From: Paraburkholderia megapolitana | GTDB taxonomy: Bacteria; Pseudomonadota; Gammaproteobacteria; Burkholderiales; Burkholderiaceae | DNA: 64,000 nucleotides | Direction of reading: 5' to 3' | Assembly: GCF_007556815.1 (NCBI RefSeq) | Contig: NZ_CP041745.1 | Span: forward strand, 2,271,001 to 2,335,000 | Shown: piece after piece, positions 55,457 through 63,663 of the stretch | Numbering within the stretch: position 1 is the first letter of the stretch | Layout: every line of letters begins with the position of its first letter | Made by a program: the position numbers and the translations under genes | The notes under the pieces: generated by a model | What the model was told of the DNA's origin: nothing | Database searches by the model: none | Seen by the model: the letters and a program-made list of their open reading frames with translations, nothing else

Positions 55457-56359
55457 ATGCGACTACCTTCTTTGAGAAATTTGCAGGTCTTCGAAGCCGC
55501 AGCCCGGTATCAGAGTTTCCGTGAAGCCGCGCAATCGCTGTTTCTCACACACGGCGCGGTAACGAGGCAGGTAAAGGCGCTCGAAGAAGAAATGGGAATC
55601 AAGCTTTTTGCCCGGGTCGGACGGCGTGTCGTGCTGACCCAGCATGGGCAGCGTCTACAGCTCGCGATGTCAGGCGCGCTGCAACTCATTTCCGACGCCG
55701 TCAATGAATTGCGCCAGGAAACCCGGCCATCGCCGGGTCGGCTTCGGGTGACCGTGGTTCCATCGTTTGCGAACCGCTGGTTGATGGCACGGATTGCGGA
55801 CTTTCATGCGCACCACCCGAGCATCACTGTAGAACTGGTCGTTACGATTGCGGCGCTCGATCTTTCCGAGAAACAGATTCCATTGGGCATCCGTACCGGA
55901 AATGGGAAATGGGATGGGCTGGCGGCAGAAAAGCTGGCTACCGAGACGCTATTCCCCGTTATATCGTCTGCCGGTGTCGAGGGTTATGACGATTTACCCT
56001 CCTGCCCGAATGACATGCTCCGTTACCCATTGCTGAACCCATACGACGAGTGGGAGCGCTGGTTCAAGCGAACCGGAGTCAACCCCGCGTCTGCTCTTCA
56101 CGGCACCACTTATGAAGACTCGTCACTATTATTGCGTGCAGTAGAAGAACGCAAGGGAATTGCGCTGGGGCGTAACTGGCTCGTATCCGATGCTATTCGA
56201 GACGGCGTTTTACGTCGCTTGCCCGGTCCGGCCATTCAGGCACGTCTCGATTACTACGTGGTTTATCCGACCTCGTACCCGTTATCCGATATTGCGCGAG
56301 CTTTCATCACGTGGCTGCATGCGCAAACAGCGAATGAACCGGCCCACGATCCCAATTGA
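55457..56359 (+). CDS. LysR-family regulator, GcvA-like
   Basis: A 300-residue regulator. The N-terminal winged helix (LRNLQVFEAAARYQSFREAAQSLFLTHGAVTRQVKALEEEMG) is typical; the effector domain begins near residue 90 (GRLRVTVVPSFANRWLMARIADFHAHHP), with GIRTGNGKWDGL and RKGIALGRNWLVSDAI. It is divergent from the 19-gene minus-strand run and is its natural controller. The upstream DNA is AT-rich and there is no clear ribosome site. The effector is unknown. Confidence 0.93.
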   Translation: MRLPSLRNLQVFEAAARYQSFREAAQSLFLTHGAVTRQVKALEEEMGIKLFARVGRRVVLTQHGQRLQLAMSGALQLISDAVNELRQETRPSPGRLRVTVVPSFANRWLMARIADFHAHHPSITVELVVTIAALDLSEKQIPLGIRTGNGKWDGLAAEKLATETLFPVISSAGVEGYDDLPSCPNDMLRYPLLNPYDEWERWFKRTGVNPASALHGTTYEDSSLLLRAVEERKGIALGRNWLVSDAIRDGVLRRLPGPAIQARLDYYVVYPTSYPLSDIARAFITWLHAQTANEPAHDPN

Positions 56360-56419
56360 ATCGGCACGGTTCTTCCGGTTCGGGTTAGTCATCTGGTTCG
56401 CCCACGACGCATCGCCCGG

Positions 56420-56884
56420 TCACACCAGCACTTCGGTGTTTTCGTATAGACGATCGAGCAATGTGCGCAGCACCTTCACTTCTGCTTTCGTGAAACAGTT
56501 CAGCGCAATCGCCTCATAGTGCTGCGCAAGCGGCACGATTTCGCGCGCGAGCGCCGCCCCTTCTTCCGTCAGCGAGATCCGCAGCGCGCGCGCATCCTCT
56601 TCGCTGCGCTCGCGGCACACGAACCCCTGTTCGATCAGACGATCGATGATGCGCGACAGCGCCGACATATCGACACACGCCCGCACGACCAGTTCGGAGA
56701 GCCGCTGATGCGGCGTATGCCCGAGCGACGCGCACACACGCCATTCCGTCAGGCTCAACCCATAGGGCTTGAGCGCCTTTGAAAAAGCGTTGCCCATCCG
56801 GCTGCCGGTCCTCGCCACCAGGTAGGGAATCGCCGCTTCCAGATCGTGATCGACGATGATCGAGGTCTGCTTTCTCTTTGCCAT
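56420..56884 (-). CDS. MarR-family regulator
   Basis: A 154-residue winged-helix protein (RMGNAFSKALKPYGLSLTEWRVCASLG, RLSELVVRACVDMSALSRIIDRLIEQGFVCRERSEEDARALRISLTEEG). MarR proteins bind palindromes and release on phenolic ligands. It is divergent from the gamma-resorcylate decarboxylase gene, and inverted TCAAGTA elements sit between them, so it likely represses that operon until gamma-resorcylate or a related phenol binds. The ATG at 56884 is used; a GTG two codons earlier is possible. Confidence 0.92.
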   Translation of the reverse strand: MAKRKQTSIIVDHDLEAAIPYLVARTGSRMGNAFSKALKPYGLSLTEWRVCASLGHTPHQRLSELVVRACVDMSALSRIIDRLIEQGFVCRERSEEDARALRISLTEEGAALAREIVPLAQHYEAIALNCFTKAEVKVLRTLLDRLYENTEVLV

Positions 56885-56997
56885 GTCCACCGTGCCCGTC
56901 GTGATTTGATTGCCGATTCAAGTATACCCTCGACGACCTCACGGAAACCAGACCCGGACTCCCGTCCTCGCGACCCAGGGTGTTCCCGTTTGATTAA

Positions 56998-57044
56998 TTG
57001 AAAATTCAAGTATAGACTGCACGTTCCATTACTTGATTTTTCAA
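56998..57044. promoter_or_regulatory. Large inverted repeat, probable MarR operator
   Basis: TTGAAAATTCAAGTA (56998-57012) and TACTTGATTTTTCAA (57030-57044) are inverted copies matching at 14 of 15 positions, with a 17-nt spacer, ending 10 nt before the decarboxylase ATG. Each arm is itself a TTGA-N4-TCAA dyad. A further ATTCAAGTATA at 56916-56926 lies before marR, repeating 57004-57014. Confidence 0.75.
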
Positions 57045-57054
57045 CCATGCCGCT

Positions 57055-58026
57055 ATGAAAGACAAAATCGCCCTGGAAGAACACTTTGCCATCGACCTGA
57101 CCATCGGCGATTCGCAGGTCTATGCACGCCCCGAGGTGTGGACGCATCTGCGCGCCAATCTGCTCGATTTCGAGCAGCAGCGACTCGAAAAAATGGACGA
57201 ATGGGGTACGGCGTTCTCGATCCTGTCGCTGAACTCGCCCGCCGTGCAGGCCATCCCCGATCCGCACAGGGCGCTCGTCGTCGCGCAGAAAGCCAACGAT
57301 ATCCTTGCAGAACAGATCAGCCGTCATCCGGCGCGCTTCGGCGGTTTCGCCGCGGTACCGCTGCAGGACCCGGACGCTGCTGCGCGCGAACTCGAACGCT
57401 GCGTGACGCAACTCGGGTTTCACGGCTTTCTCGTCAACGGCTTTTCGCAGGTCGGCGACGAACGCACGGTGGCCTACTACGACGCGCCCCGTTTCGCCGA
57501 CTTCTGGCAGCACGCCGCGGCGCTGAACAAACCGTTCTACATGCACCCGCGCGATCCGTTGCCGGAACGCGAGCCGATTTATGAAGGCCAGCCGTGGTTG
57601 ACCGGCCCGACCTGGGCCTTCGCTGCCGAGACGAGCGTGCACGCGTTGCGTCTGATGTCGAGCGGGCTGTTCGACCGTCATCCGCAGTTGCAGATGATTC
57701 TTGGGCACTTCGGCGAAGGGATCCCGTTCAATGTCTGGCGGATCGATCACATCCTTCGAAAAGGCCGGCGCGGCATGCCGTGCGAGCGCGAAATCGGCGA
57801 TTACCTGCGCAATAACGTGCACATCACCACCAGTGGCAATTTCCGCACGCCGACGCTGCTGTCCACGCTGCTCGAAGTGGGCAGCGACCGCGTGATGTAC
57901 TCGGTCGACTATCCGTTCGAGAAACACGAAGATGCCGCGCGCTGGTTCGATCACTGCGAAATCAGCGAGAACGACCGGCGCAAGATCGGCCGCGATAATG
58001 CCGTCCGTCTGTTTGGTCTGCAATGA
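57055..58026 (+). CDS. Gamma-resorcylate (2,6-dihydroxybenzoate) decarboxylase
   Basis: A 323-residue amidohydrolase-superfamily decarboxylase. It follows known gamma-resorcylate decarboxylases closely along its length (KIALEEHFAI, ILSLNSPAVQAIPD, LVNGFSQVGD, PWLTGPTWAFAAET, HITTSGNFRT, YSVDYPFE). Metal ligands are visible: Glu8, His10, His164 (YMHPRDPL), His218 and Asp285. It removes CO2 from 2,6-dihydroxybenzoate to give resorcinol and can run in reverse. It starts a two-gene operon with an aromatic-acid importer (ATGA overlap). No ribosome site is evident before the ATG. Confidence 0.93.
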   Translation: MKDKIALEEHFAIDLTIGDSQVYARPEVWTHLRANLLDFEQQRLEKMDEWGTAFSILSLNSPAVQAIPDPHRALVVAQKANDILAEQISRHPARFGGFAAVPLQDPDAAARELERCVTQLGFHGFLVNGFSQVGDERTVAYYDAPRFADFWQHAAALNKPFYMHPRDPLPEREPIYEGQPWLTGPTWAFAAETSVHALRLMSSGLFDRHPQLQMILGHFGEGIPFNVWRIDHILRKGRRGMPCEREIGDYLRNNVHITTSGNFRTPTLLSTLLEVGSDRVMYSVDYPFEKHEDAARWFDHCEISENDRRKIGRDNAVRLFGLQ

Positions 58027-59396
58027 GAGAGCACGTGCCCGCAGACCTCATAAGCGCCGGCTCCACCGGCGCCATCGATATCGCGGCAATCGTCGACGCG
58101 CGTCCGGTCGGTCGCTTCCAGGTGTGGCTGATGGTACTCGTGGGTCTATCGGTCGTGATGGACGGCTTCGACGTGCAGGCGATGGGTTTCGTCGCACCGT
58201 CGATCATCCATGCGTGGGGTGTGTCGCGCGCGGCGATGGGGCCGGTGTTCGGTGCCAGTCTCGTCGGCATGCTGCTGGGTTCGCTCGCACTGGGGCCGCT
58301 CGCCGACCGGGTCGGGCGCCGGCCGGTCCTGATCGGCTCGACCGCGTTCCTCGCCGTCTGCATGCTCGCTACCGCCTTCACCACGACGCTGCCCCAGTTA
58401 CTGACGATGCGCCTGATCACCGGCTTCGGGCTCGGCGGCATCATGGGTAACGCGATTGCGCTCGTCAGCGAGTACAGCCCCGCGCGCAAACGGGCAACGT
58501 TGATGATGTGGGTGTCCTGCGGTTTCACCGGGGGTGCCGTGCTCGGCGGTGTGCTCTCGGCCGCGCTGATTCCTGTCGCGGGCTGGCAGGCGGTCTTTCT
58601 GCTGGGCGGCGCGATTCCGCTCGTGATCGCCGCCGCAATGGTTGCGTTCCTGCCGGAGTCGATGCAGTTCCTCGTGCTGCGGCAATGCGGCCTCGAGCGC
58701 GTCGGTGTGTGGCTGCGCAAGATCGCACCGGATCTCCCGTGTCCGCCCGGCACCCGCTATCTCGTGCACGAACGGACGACCGGCAGCACACCGGTCCGTG
58801 CCCTCTTCGAAGCCGGCCGCGCACGCGTCACGCTGCTGCTGTGGGCCGTGAATTTCCTGAATCTGCTGAACCTGTTCTTCCTCGCCAACTGGCTGCCGAC
58901 CATCGCCGCCGATGCCGGCTATGACGTGGCGCACGCTGCGGTGATCGGCACGACCCTGCAGGTCGGTGGCGTAGTGGGCACGATCGTCATGGGACCGTTG
59001 ATCGACCGCTGGGGGTTCTTCCGCGTGCTGGCGCCCTGCTACCTGATCGCCTGCATCGCGATCGCTGCGATCGGACAGACTGCGCAGATGTCGCTTGCGT
59101 TGACGCTCGTGTGCGTCGCGATCAGCGGCTTCGGTATCGTCGGCGGGCAACCGGCTAACAACACACTTTCAGCTTCGATCTATCCGACTTCACTGCGTGC
59201 AACCGGAGTGGGCTGGAGTCTCGGTGTGGGTCGCGCGGGATCGATCGTCGGGCCGATCGTTGCCGGCACGCTGATGGAGTTGCACTGGTCGTCGGCGCAT
59301 CTATTTCTGGCTGCAGCAGTACCTGCGCTCGCGTCGTGCGGTGGATTGATCGTGCTCGCGCGCGACCGGTTGTTCAGTCGCGCGACGCAGCGATAA
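58023..59396 (+). CDS. Aromatic acid:H+ symporter (AAHS family MFS)
   Basis: A 457-residue, 12-helix importer. The helix 1 motif MDGFDVQAMGFVAPSI carries the D-G-x-D signature of PcaK-like aromatic acid transporters; the loop 2-3 motif reads GPLADRVGRRPVL and helix 4 RLITGFGLGGIMGNAIAL. It presumably brings in gamma-resorcylate for the enzyme encoded just upstream, with which it is translationally coupled. It converges on the maleylacetate reductase gene with only a 6-nt gap. Confidence 0.92.
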   Translation: MREHVPADLISAGSTGAIDIAAIVDARPVGRFQVWLMVLVGLSVVMDGFDVQAMGFVAPSIIHAWGVSRAAMGPVFGASLVGMLLGSLALGPLADRVGRRPVLIGSTAFLAVCMLATAFTTTLPQLLTMRLITGFGLGGIMGNAIALVSEYSPARKRATLMMWVSCGFTGGAVLGGVLSAALIPVAGWQAVFLLGGAIPLVIAAAMVAFLPESMQFLVLRQCGLERVGVWLRKIAPDLPCPPGTRYLVHERTTGSTPVRALFEAGRARVTLLLWAVNFLNLLNLFFLANWLPTIAADAGYDVAHAAVIGTTLQVGGVVGTIVMGPLIDRWGFFRVLAPCYLIACIAIAAIGQTAQMSLALTLVCVAISGFGIVGGQPANNTLSASIYPTSLRATGVGWSLGVGRAGSIVGPIVAGTLMELHWSSAHLFLAAAVPALASCGGLIVLARDRLFSRATQR

Positions 59397-59402
59397 GGAT
59401 TG

Positions 59403-60473
59403 TCAGACCTGCCGCGGCGGCACGCCGTCGAACGCATCCTGCAGCAACGCGCGAATCGACGCGTAGTCGATCTCGCGCGGATTCCAGTAGGGATTGGCGC
59501 TCGCAATCTGCGCCGCGCGATCCAGATCGCCGGCCTCCATGCCGATGTCCTTGAGCGCAACCGGTGCGCCGTTCGCGCGCGCCAGTTCGTAGATGCCGGT
59601 CGTCGCGTTGTCGTGTCCGACAGCGCGGGCGATACGCGACATCGCGTGCGGTGCGGCCGCCGCGTTATAAGCGAGTGCGTGCGGCAATACGATCGTGTGG
59701 GTCTGTGCATGCGGGAGATTGAAACTGCCGCCCAGCGTATGACACAGCTTGTGATGCAGCGCCATCCCCACGCTACCCAGCACGTGACCACATAGCCACG
59801 CCCCGTATAGCGCATCCGAACGCGCTTCGAGATCGAGTGGCTGCTCGACGATCTTCGGTAGCGCACGCGCCAGCGCGGCGATGCCCTCTTCGGCCATCAG
59901 GCTGATCACCGGGTTCGCATCGCGTGAGTAGAGTCCTTCGGCCGCATGCGCAATCGCGTTGATCCCGCTCGTGACCGACATCGGCGCGGGCAGTGTCAAC
60001 GTCAGTTCGGGATCGTAGATCACGGTTTTCGGCAGCACGCGCAGATCGGTGCCGGTGCGTTTCAGGCCGTCTTCCGTCAATCCGAAGATCGGCGTCATCT
60101 CGCTGCCGGCGTAGGTGGTCGGCACGGCGAGAATCGGCAGACCGGAGTCGAGCGCGATCGCCTTGCCAAGCCCGATCGTCGAACCGCCGCCTACGGCGAT
60201 CGCACAGTCTGCGTTCAGTTGTTGCGCAACGGCGCGTGCCTCGATCGCGAGTTCGAGCGGCACGTGCATCACGGCTCGATCGAAGATGCCCGCGGCACGT
60301 GTGCCGAGCCGCGCGGCGATCGCCTCGCCGAGCGAACGCTGTTCGGGTGTGCAGAGAATCAGCGCGCGCATCGCACCGAGTTGCAGTACCTCGCGCTCGA
60401 GATGCTGCAGACTTCCCGAACCGAACACGACACGTGCGGCACGCGCCGTGTAGACGAAATCAGGCGTTGGCAT
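59403..60473 (-). CDS. Maleylacetate reductase
   Basis: A 356-residue iron-containing alcohol-dehydrogenase-fold enzyme. AVGGGSTIGLGKAIAL and VPTTYAGSEMTPIFG bind NAD(P)H; HKLCHTLGGSFNLPHAQTH contains the metal histidines. It reduces maleylacetate to 3-oxoadipate with NAD(P)H, the step after hydroxyquinol ring cleavage. It ends the operon and overlaps the Dabb gene by 14 nt. The context makes maleylacetate reductase much more likely than a general alcohol dehydrogenase. Confidence 0.92.
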   Translation of the reverse strand: MPTPDFVYTARAARVVFGSGSLQHLEREVLQLGAMRALILCTPEQRSLGEAIAARLGTRAAGIFDRAVMHVPLELAIEARAVAQQLNADCAIAVGGGSTIGLGKAIALDSGLPILAVPTTYAGSEMTPIFGLTEDGLKRTGTDLRVLPKTVIYDPELTLTLPAPMSVTSGINAIAHAAEGLYSRDANPVISLMAEEGIAALARALPKIVEQPLDLEARSDALYGAWLCGHVLGSVGMALHHKLCHTLGGSFNLPHAQTHTIVLPHALAYNAAAAPHAMSRIARAVGHDNATTGIYELARANGAPVALKDIGMEAGDLDRAAQIASANPYWNPREIDYASIRALLQDAFDGVPPRQV

Positions 60474-60828
60474 CGCTTGCCTCCGCTGCGGGCGACACGG
60501 ATGACACCAACGATGATGTGATCGGCTGACTCACCTCGTAGTCCACCTGATACCGCGCCGTGCGCACATCGCCGAGCTGTTGCCTCACGCGCAGATGCTC
60601 GGGATGGTTCGCATACGCCTCGAGCGCCTCGCGCGATTCGAAGTCGCTGACGAGCACGACGTCGCACGCGTAATCGACCGTGCTGGTATCGATGCCGATT
60701 TCCAGATGACGCATGCCTGGAATCCGTCCGCGCAATCCTTCAAAAGCCTCTTTCACGCGTTCGCCCGAAATGCGTTTTTCCTGCGCGGTATCGCCGCGCA
60801 CCTGCCACATGACGATGTGCCGGATCAT
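60460..60828 (-). CDS. Dabb-domain (stress-responsive A/B barrel) protein
   Basis: A 122-residue ferredoxin-like dimeric barrel protein (MIRHIVMWQVRG, KEAFEGLRGRIPGMRHLEIGIDTS, DVVLVSDFESREALEAYANHPEHLRV). The ATG at 60828 overlaps the dioxygenase stop (ATGA) and has GGAG upstream. Similar small proteins accompany hydroxyquinol and resorcinol genes; the role may be isomerase, cyclase or protective. The tail after residue 100 is Ser-rich. Confidence 0.87.
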   Translation of the reverse strand: MIRHIVMWQVRGDTAQEKRISGERVKEAFEGLRGRIPGMRHLEIGIDTSTVDYACDVVLVSDFESREALEAYANHPEHLRVRQQLGDVRTARYQVDYEVSQPITSSLVSSVSPAAEASDANA

Positions 60829-61715
60829 ACGGTCGCTCCAGCAGGAGCGGGATTCAGCACGAAGTCGTAGTCGAGCGTATAGAACGGCACGCTCATCGAC
60901 GTACCGTCGGGCGCGATGCCGGGCGCGTGCTTCACCCATTCGACCACCAGCGTCGAGCGCACGCCGAACACCGCATCCGAATCGAGGTACTGGTCGCCCT
61001 GACGGAACACATGGGTGATCAACGTTTCGTAGCCCGGCGCCTTGATCCAGAAGTGCAGATGCGCGGGCCGCCATGGGTGGCGCCCGAGCGCATCGAGCAT
61101 GCGCCCGACCGGACCGTCGTGAGGGATCGGATAGGCTTCGGCGAGAATCGAGCGGAAATGGAAACTGCCGTCGGCCTGTGTGTGCAGTTTGCCGCGTGCG
61201 CTATGGACCATCTCGCCGACTTCGGCCGAGGTTTTCTGCACGTCGTAAAAGCCGTCTTCGTCGGATTGCCAGACATCGAGCGACGCGCCTGCCACCGGTT
61301 CGCCGTCCACGCCGCGCACATGGCCGCGCACGAAACATGGTGCGCCAAGCGCCTCGTTCGACAGATCGTCGCCGTTCTCATAGGTGGGCGCGCCGTCCAC
61401 GAAAAACGGCCCCAACACCGTTGCTTCAGTGCAGGCAGCCGGCTTGCGGTTGTTCTGCGTCGTGACGAGCATCGACAGGCCGAGCGTGTCGGACAGCAGC
61501 ACGAATTCCTGGCGTTTGTCGTCGGTGATATGACCGGTATCGGTCAGGAACTGGATCGCCGCAAACCACTCGGCTTCAGTGAGTTTCACCTCGCGGGCAA
61601 ACGCGTGCAGATGCTGTACGAGGCTCGTCATCACGGTGTGCAGTCGCTCGTCGCGGCAACCGTCCATCGAGGCGAGCACCGCCTGGGTAATCGTGTCTTC
61701 ACTGATATTGCGCAT
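60825..61715 (-). CDS. Hydroxyquinol 1,2-dioxygenase
   Basis: A 296-residue intradiol dioxygenase. Fe(III) ligands are Tyr157 (SDEDGFYDVQ), Tyr195 (EAYPIPHDGPVG), His219 and His221 (WRPAHLHFWI). The N-terminal helical linker (LVQHLHAFAREVKLTEAEW) and LGLSMLVTTQNNRK favour hydroxyquinol over catechol. It cleaves 1,2,4-trihydroxybenzene to maleylacetate, which the reductase two genes downstream consumes. It is the first gene of its operon, divergent from a LysR gene. Confidence 0.93.
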   Translation of the reverse strand: MRNISEDTITQAVLASMDGCRDERLHTVMTSLVQHLHAFAREVKLTEAEWFAAIQFLTDTGHITDDKRQEFVLLSDTLGLSMLVTTQNNRKPAACTEATVLGPFFVDGAPTYENGDDLSNEALGAPCFVRGHVRGVDGEPVAGASLDVWQSDEDGFYDVQKTSAEVGEMVHSARGKLHTQADGSFHFRSILAEAYPIPHDGPVGRMLDALGRHPWRPAHLHFWIKAPGYETLITHVFRQGDQYLDSDAVFGVRSTLVVEWVKHAPGIAPDGTSMSVPFYTLDYDFVLNPAPAGATV

Positions 61716-61837
61716 GGCGGGGCGTCTCCGTTTGTCGCGGCCGCAAGCCGCGCTATATGCGGATAGTAGTCGCCGATCGCCTGGAAAAAAACGCGCTATA
61801 GTGAAATGATATTTCCACCAGGCGGAAGAGTAAGCGT
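61716..61837. promoter_or_regulatory. Divergent control region, hydroxyquinol operon and lysR
   Basis: A 122-bp spacer. GAAAT-GAT-ATTTC (61803-61815) is a perfect dyad and CGCCTGG (61778-61784) pairs with CCAGGCG (61818-61824) around it. CGGAAGAG supplies the ribosome site for lysR. Confidence 0.55.
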
Positions 61838-62764
61838 ATGGACCGATGGACCCAGATCGAGTTTTTTGTCCTGACCGCGGAAACCGGCAGCCTGTCGAAG
61901 GCGGCGGAAAAGCTCAACATGTCGAACGCGGCGGCAAGCCGGACCCTGGCCGCGCTCGAAGACCGGCTCGGCGCGCGGCTGATCGAGCGGACCACGCGCC
62001 GGCTCTGGCTGACCGACGCGGGGCGCGAATATCACCGGCGCTGCAGTGCGCTGCTGGCTGAAATGGCCGAAGCCGATGCAGCCGCCGGCGATACCGCGAT
62101 GAATCCGCGCGGCACGTTGCGGGTGACGAGTTCGGTTTCGTTCGCGATGATGCATATCGCGCCGTGGCTGCCGGAATTCAGCCAGCAGTATCCGCAACTG
62201 TCGGTGCAGATCGTGGCGGCCAACCGGTATCCGGACTTTATCGAAGCCGGCATCGACGTCGCGATCCGCACACGCGAGCATGAAAGCGATTCGGGCATCA
62301 CGGTGCGGCGGCTCGCGGAAACGCGGCGTGTGCTGGCGGCGTCGCCCGGTTATCTGGCGAAACACGGCCGCCCGCAAACTCCCGACGATCTCGCCCGCCA
62401 CCGCATGCTCGTCTATCACCTGGCGGCAGACCCGTACGTGCTGCACCTCACGCGCGGCGCTGAAACGCGCGATGTCCCGATCGCGAGCGCACTCGATTCG
62501 AACGAAGGCCAGGTGATCTGCGCGGCCGGCTATGCGGGCATGGGCATCGTGATCCAGCCGCTGTATATCGTGCACGACGACATCGTCGCCGGACGCCTCG
62601 TGCCGGTGCTCGAGGACTGGCACCTGCCCCGCCTCACGATCAATCTCGCCTATCAAAGCAGACGGCACCAGCCAGCGAAGATTCGTGTGTTTACCGAAGG
62701 GTTGATCGAGCGGGTCGAACGGCTCGACCTCGCGCGGAAATGGACCGACGTGCCCAACCGGTGA
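61838..62764 (+). CDS. LysR-family regulator of the hydroxyquinol genes
   Basis: A 308-residue regulator (FFVLTAETGSLSKAAEKLNMSNAAASRTLAALEDRLGARLIERTTRRLWLTDAGREY, then GTLRVTSSVSFAMMHIAPWLPEF). The effector domain resembles the CrgA/DsdC-like branch. It is divergent from the dioxygenase-Dabb-reductase operon and likely activates it in response to hydroxyquinol, maleylacetate or resorcinol; the inducer is inferred. Confidence 0.93.
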   Translation: MDRWTQIEFFVLTAETGSLSKAAEKLNMSNAAASRTLAALEDRLGARLIERTTRRLWLTDAGREYHRRCSALLAEMAEADAAAGDTAMNPRGTLRVTSSVSFAMMHIAPWLPEFSQQYPQLSVQIVAANRYPDFIEAGIDVAIRTREHESDSGITVRRLAETRRVLAASPGYLAKHGRPQTPDDLARHRMLVYHLAADPYVLHLTRGAETRDVPIASALDSNEGQVICAAGYAGMGIVIQPLYIVHDDIVAGRLVPVLEDWHLPRLTINLAYQSRRHQPAKIRVFTEGLIERVERLDLARKWTDVPNR

Positions 62765-62783
62765 CGGTGAGCCGGTCGCGCGG

Positions 62784-63569
62784 TTACGCCTCGGTCTTCT
62801 TGCGCGCCGCACTACCAGCACGCCGCTTCGCCGCCGGTTTGCGCTTCGCCTCGCCCTCATGCAACGCCCGCTCGAGGCTCCATTGCCTGAGCAACATGCG
62901 GGTCTGATCGGCGACCGTCGTCTTCAGGACCGCGGCATTGTCGGCGTCGAAGGTTTCCCAGTTGAGCAACGTCAGCGTCGTACGATGCGCGACGTGAAAG
63001 ATCACCATTTGCCCGTGCAGACTGAACATGCGGATCAGCGTGATCGGATCGTCGACCGCGCGGCCCGAGATGCGGGCAACGAGCGCCGCGGCCGCGGCGT
63101 TGAACGGCTTGCGAACCCGGTTCATGAGAATTTCGGTGGCGCTGGCGGGCTCCGATCCCGATTGCTCGCGCGCAAAAAAGAGCCGTCGGCCCGGCACCGT
63201 GGCCTTGACGCAGATGCTGTCCGCGGTGGCTTCCTGGATACGGATGAACGCTTCGATGAGCTCGTCGGTATCCGCGTCGTCGTTGCTCAGCACTTCGTGC
63301 GCGTTCTCGATGGCGGGGCCGAAAATCTCCCACGCGTCGTCGGCTAACGCTTCGATACAGGCGCGATAGACGCCTTCCTTGTTCTCGAAGTAGTACTGCA
63401 GCGCCGGTGCGTTGACGCCGGCGAGCGCGGCGATGTCGCGGGTCGACGCGCCATCGAAACCTTTCTCGCCGAACAGATCGACCGCCGCGTCGATGATCCT
63501 GCGCCGCGTCTCATCGCCTCGCGCGTACCCGCCCTCCTGCGGACGACGAAGCTTCTTGATGTCGTTCAT
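62784..63569 (-). CDS. TetR/AcrR-family regulator (CecR-like)
   Basis: A 261-residue repressor. The helix-turn-helix is in RRRIIDAAVDLFGEKGFDGASTRDIAALAGVNAPALQYYFENKEGVYRACI. The ligand domain (DELIEAFIRIQEATADSICVK, FFAREQSGSEPASATEILMNRV) resembles the DUF1956 type of CecR/YbiH. A Lys/Arg/Ala-rich tail ends it. AGAGGGG precedes the ATG. It is divergent from an HlyD/EmrA adaptor gene and likely controls that efflux system in response to its substrates. Confidence 0.92.
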   Translation of the reverse strand: MNDIKKLRRPQEGGYARGDETRRRIIDAAVDLFGEKGFDGASTRDIAALAGVNAPALQYYFENKEGVYRACIEALADDAWEIFGPAIENAHEVLSNDDADTDELIEAFIRIQEATADSICVKATVPGRRLFFAREQSGSEPASATEILMNRVRKPFNAAAAALVARISGRAVDDPITLIRMFSLHGQMVIFHVAHRTTLTLLNWETFDADNAAVLKTTVADQTRMLLRQWSLERALHEGEAKRKPAAKRRAGSAARKKTEA

Positions 63570-63606
63570 AGACCCCTCTCGTTTCAGACAGATACAAATA
63601 TATCAC

Positions 63607-63634
63607 TTGACACAATTTTAACGACTGGAATAAT
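63607..63634 (+). promoter_or_regulatory. Sigma-70-type promoter of the HlyD/EmrA gene
   Basis: A perfect TTGACA (63607-63612), a 16-bp spacer and AATAAT (63629-63634) stand 29 nt before the adaptor ATG. Two ACTGGAA copies overlap and follow the -10, at a spot suited to TetR repression. Confidence 0.7.
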
Positions 63635-63663
63635 TATGCCAACTGGAAAAAATTGGAAAACCG

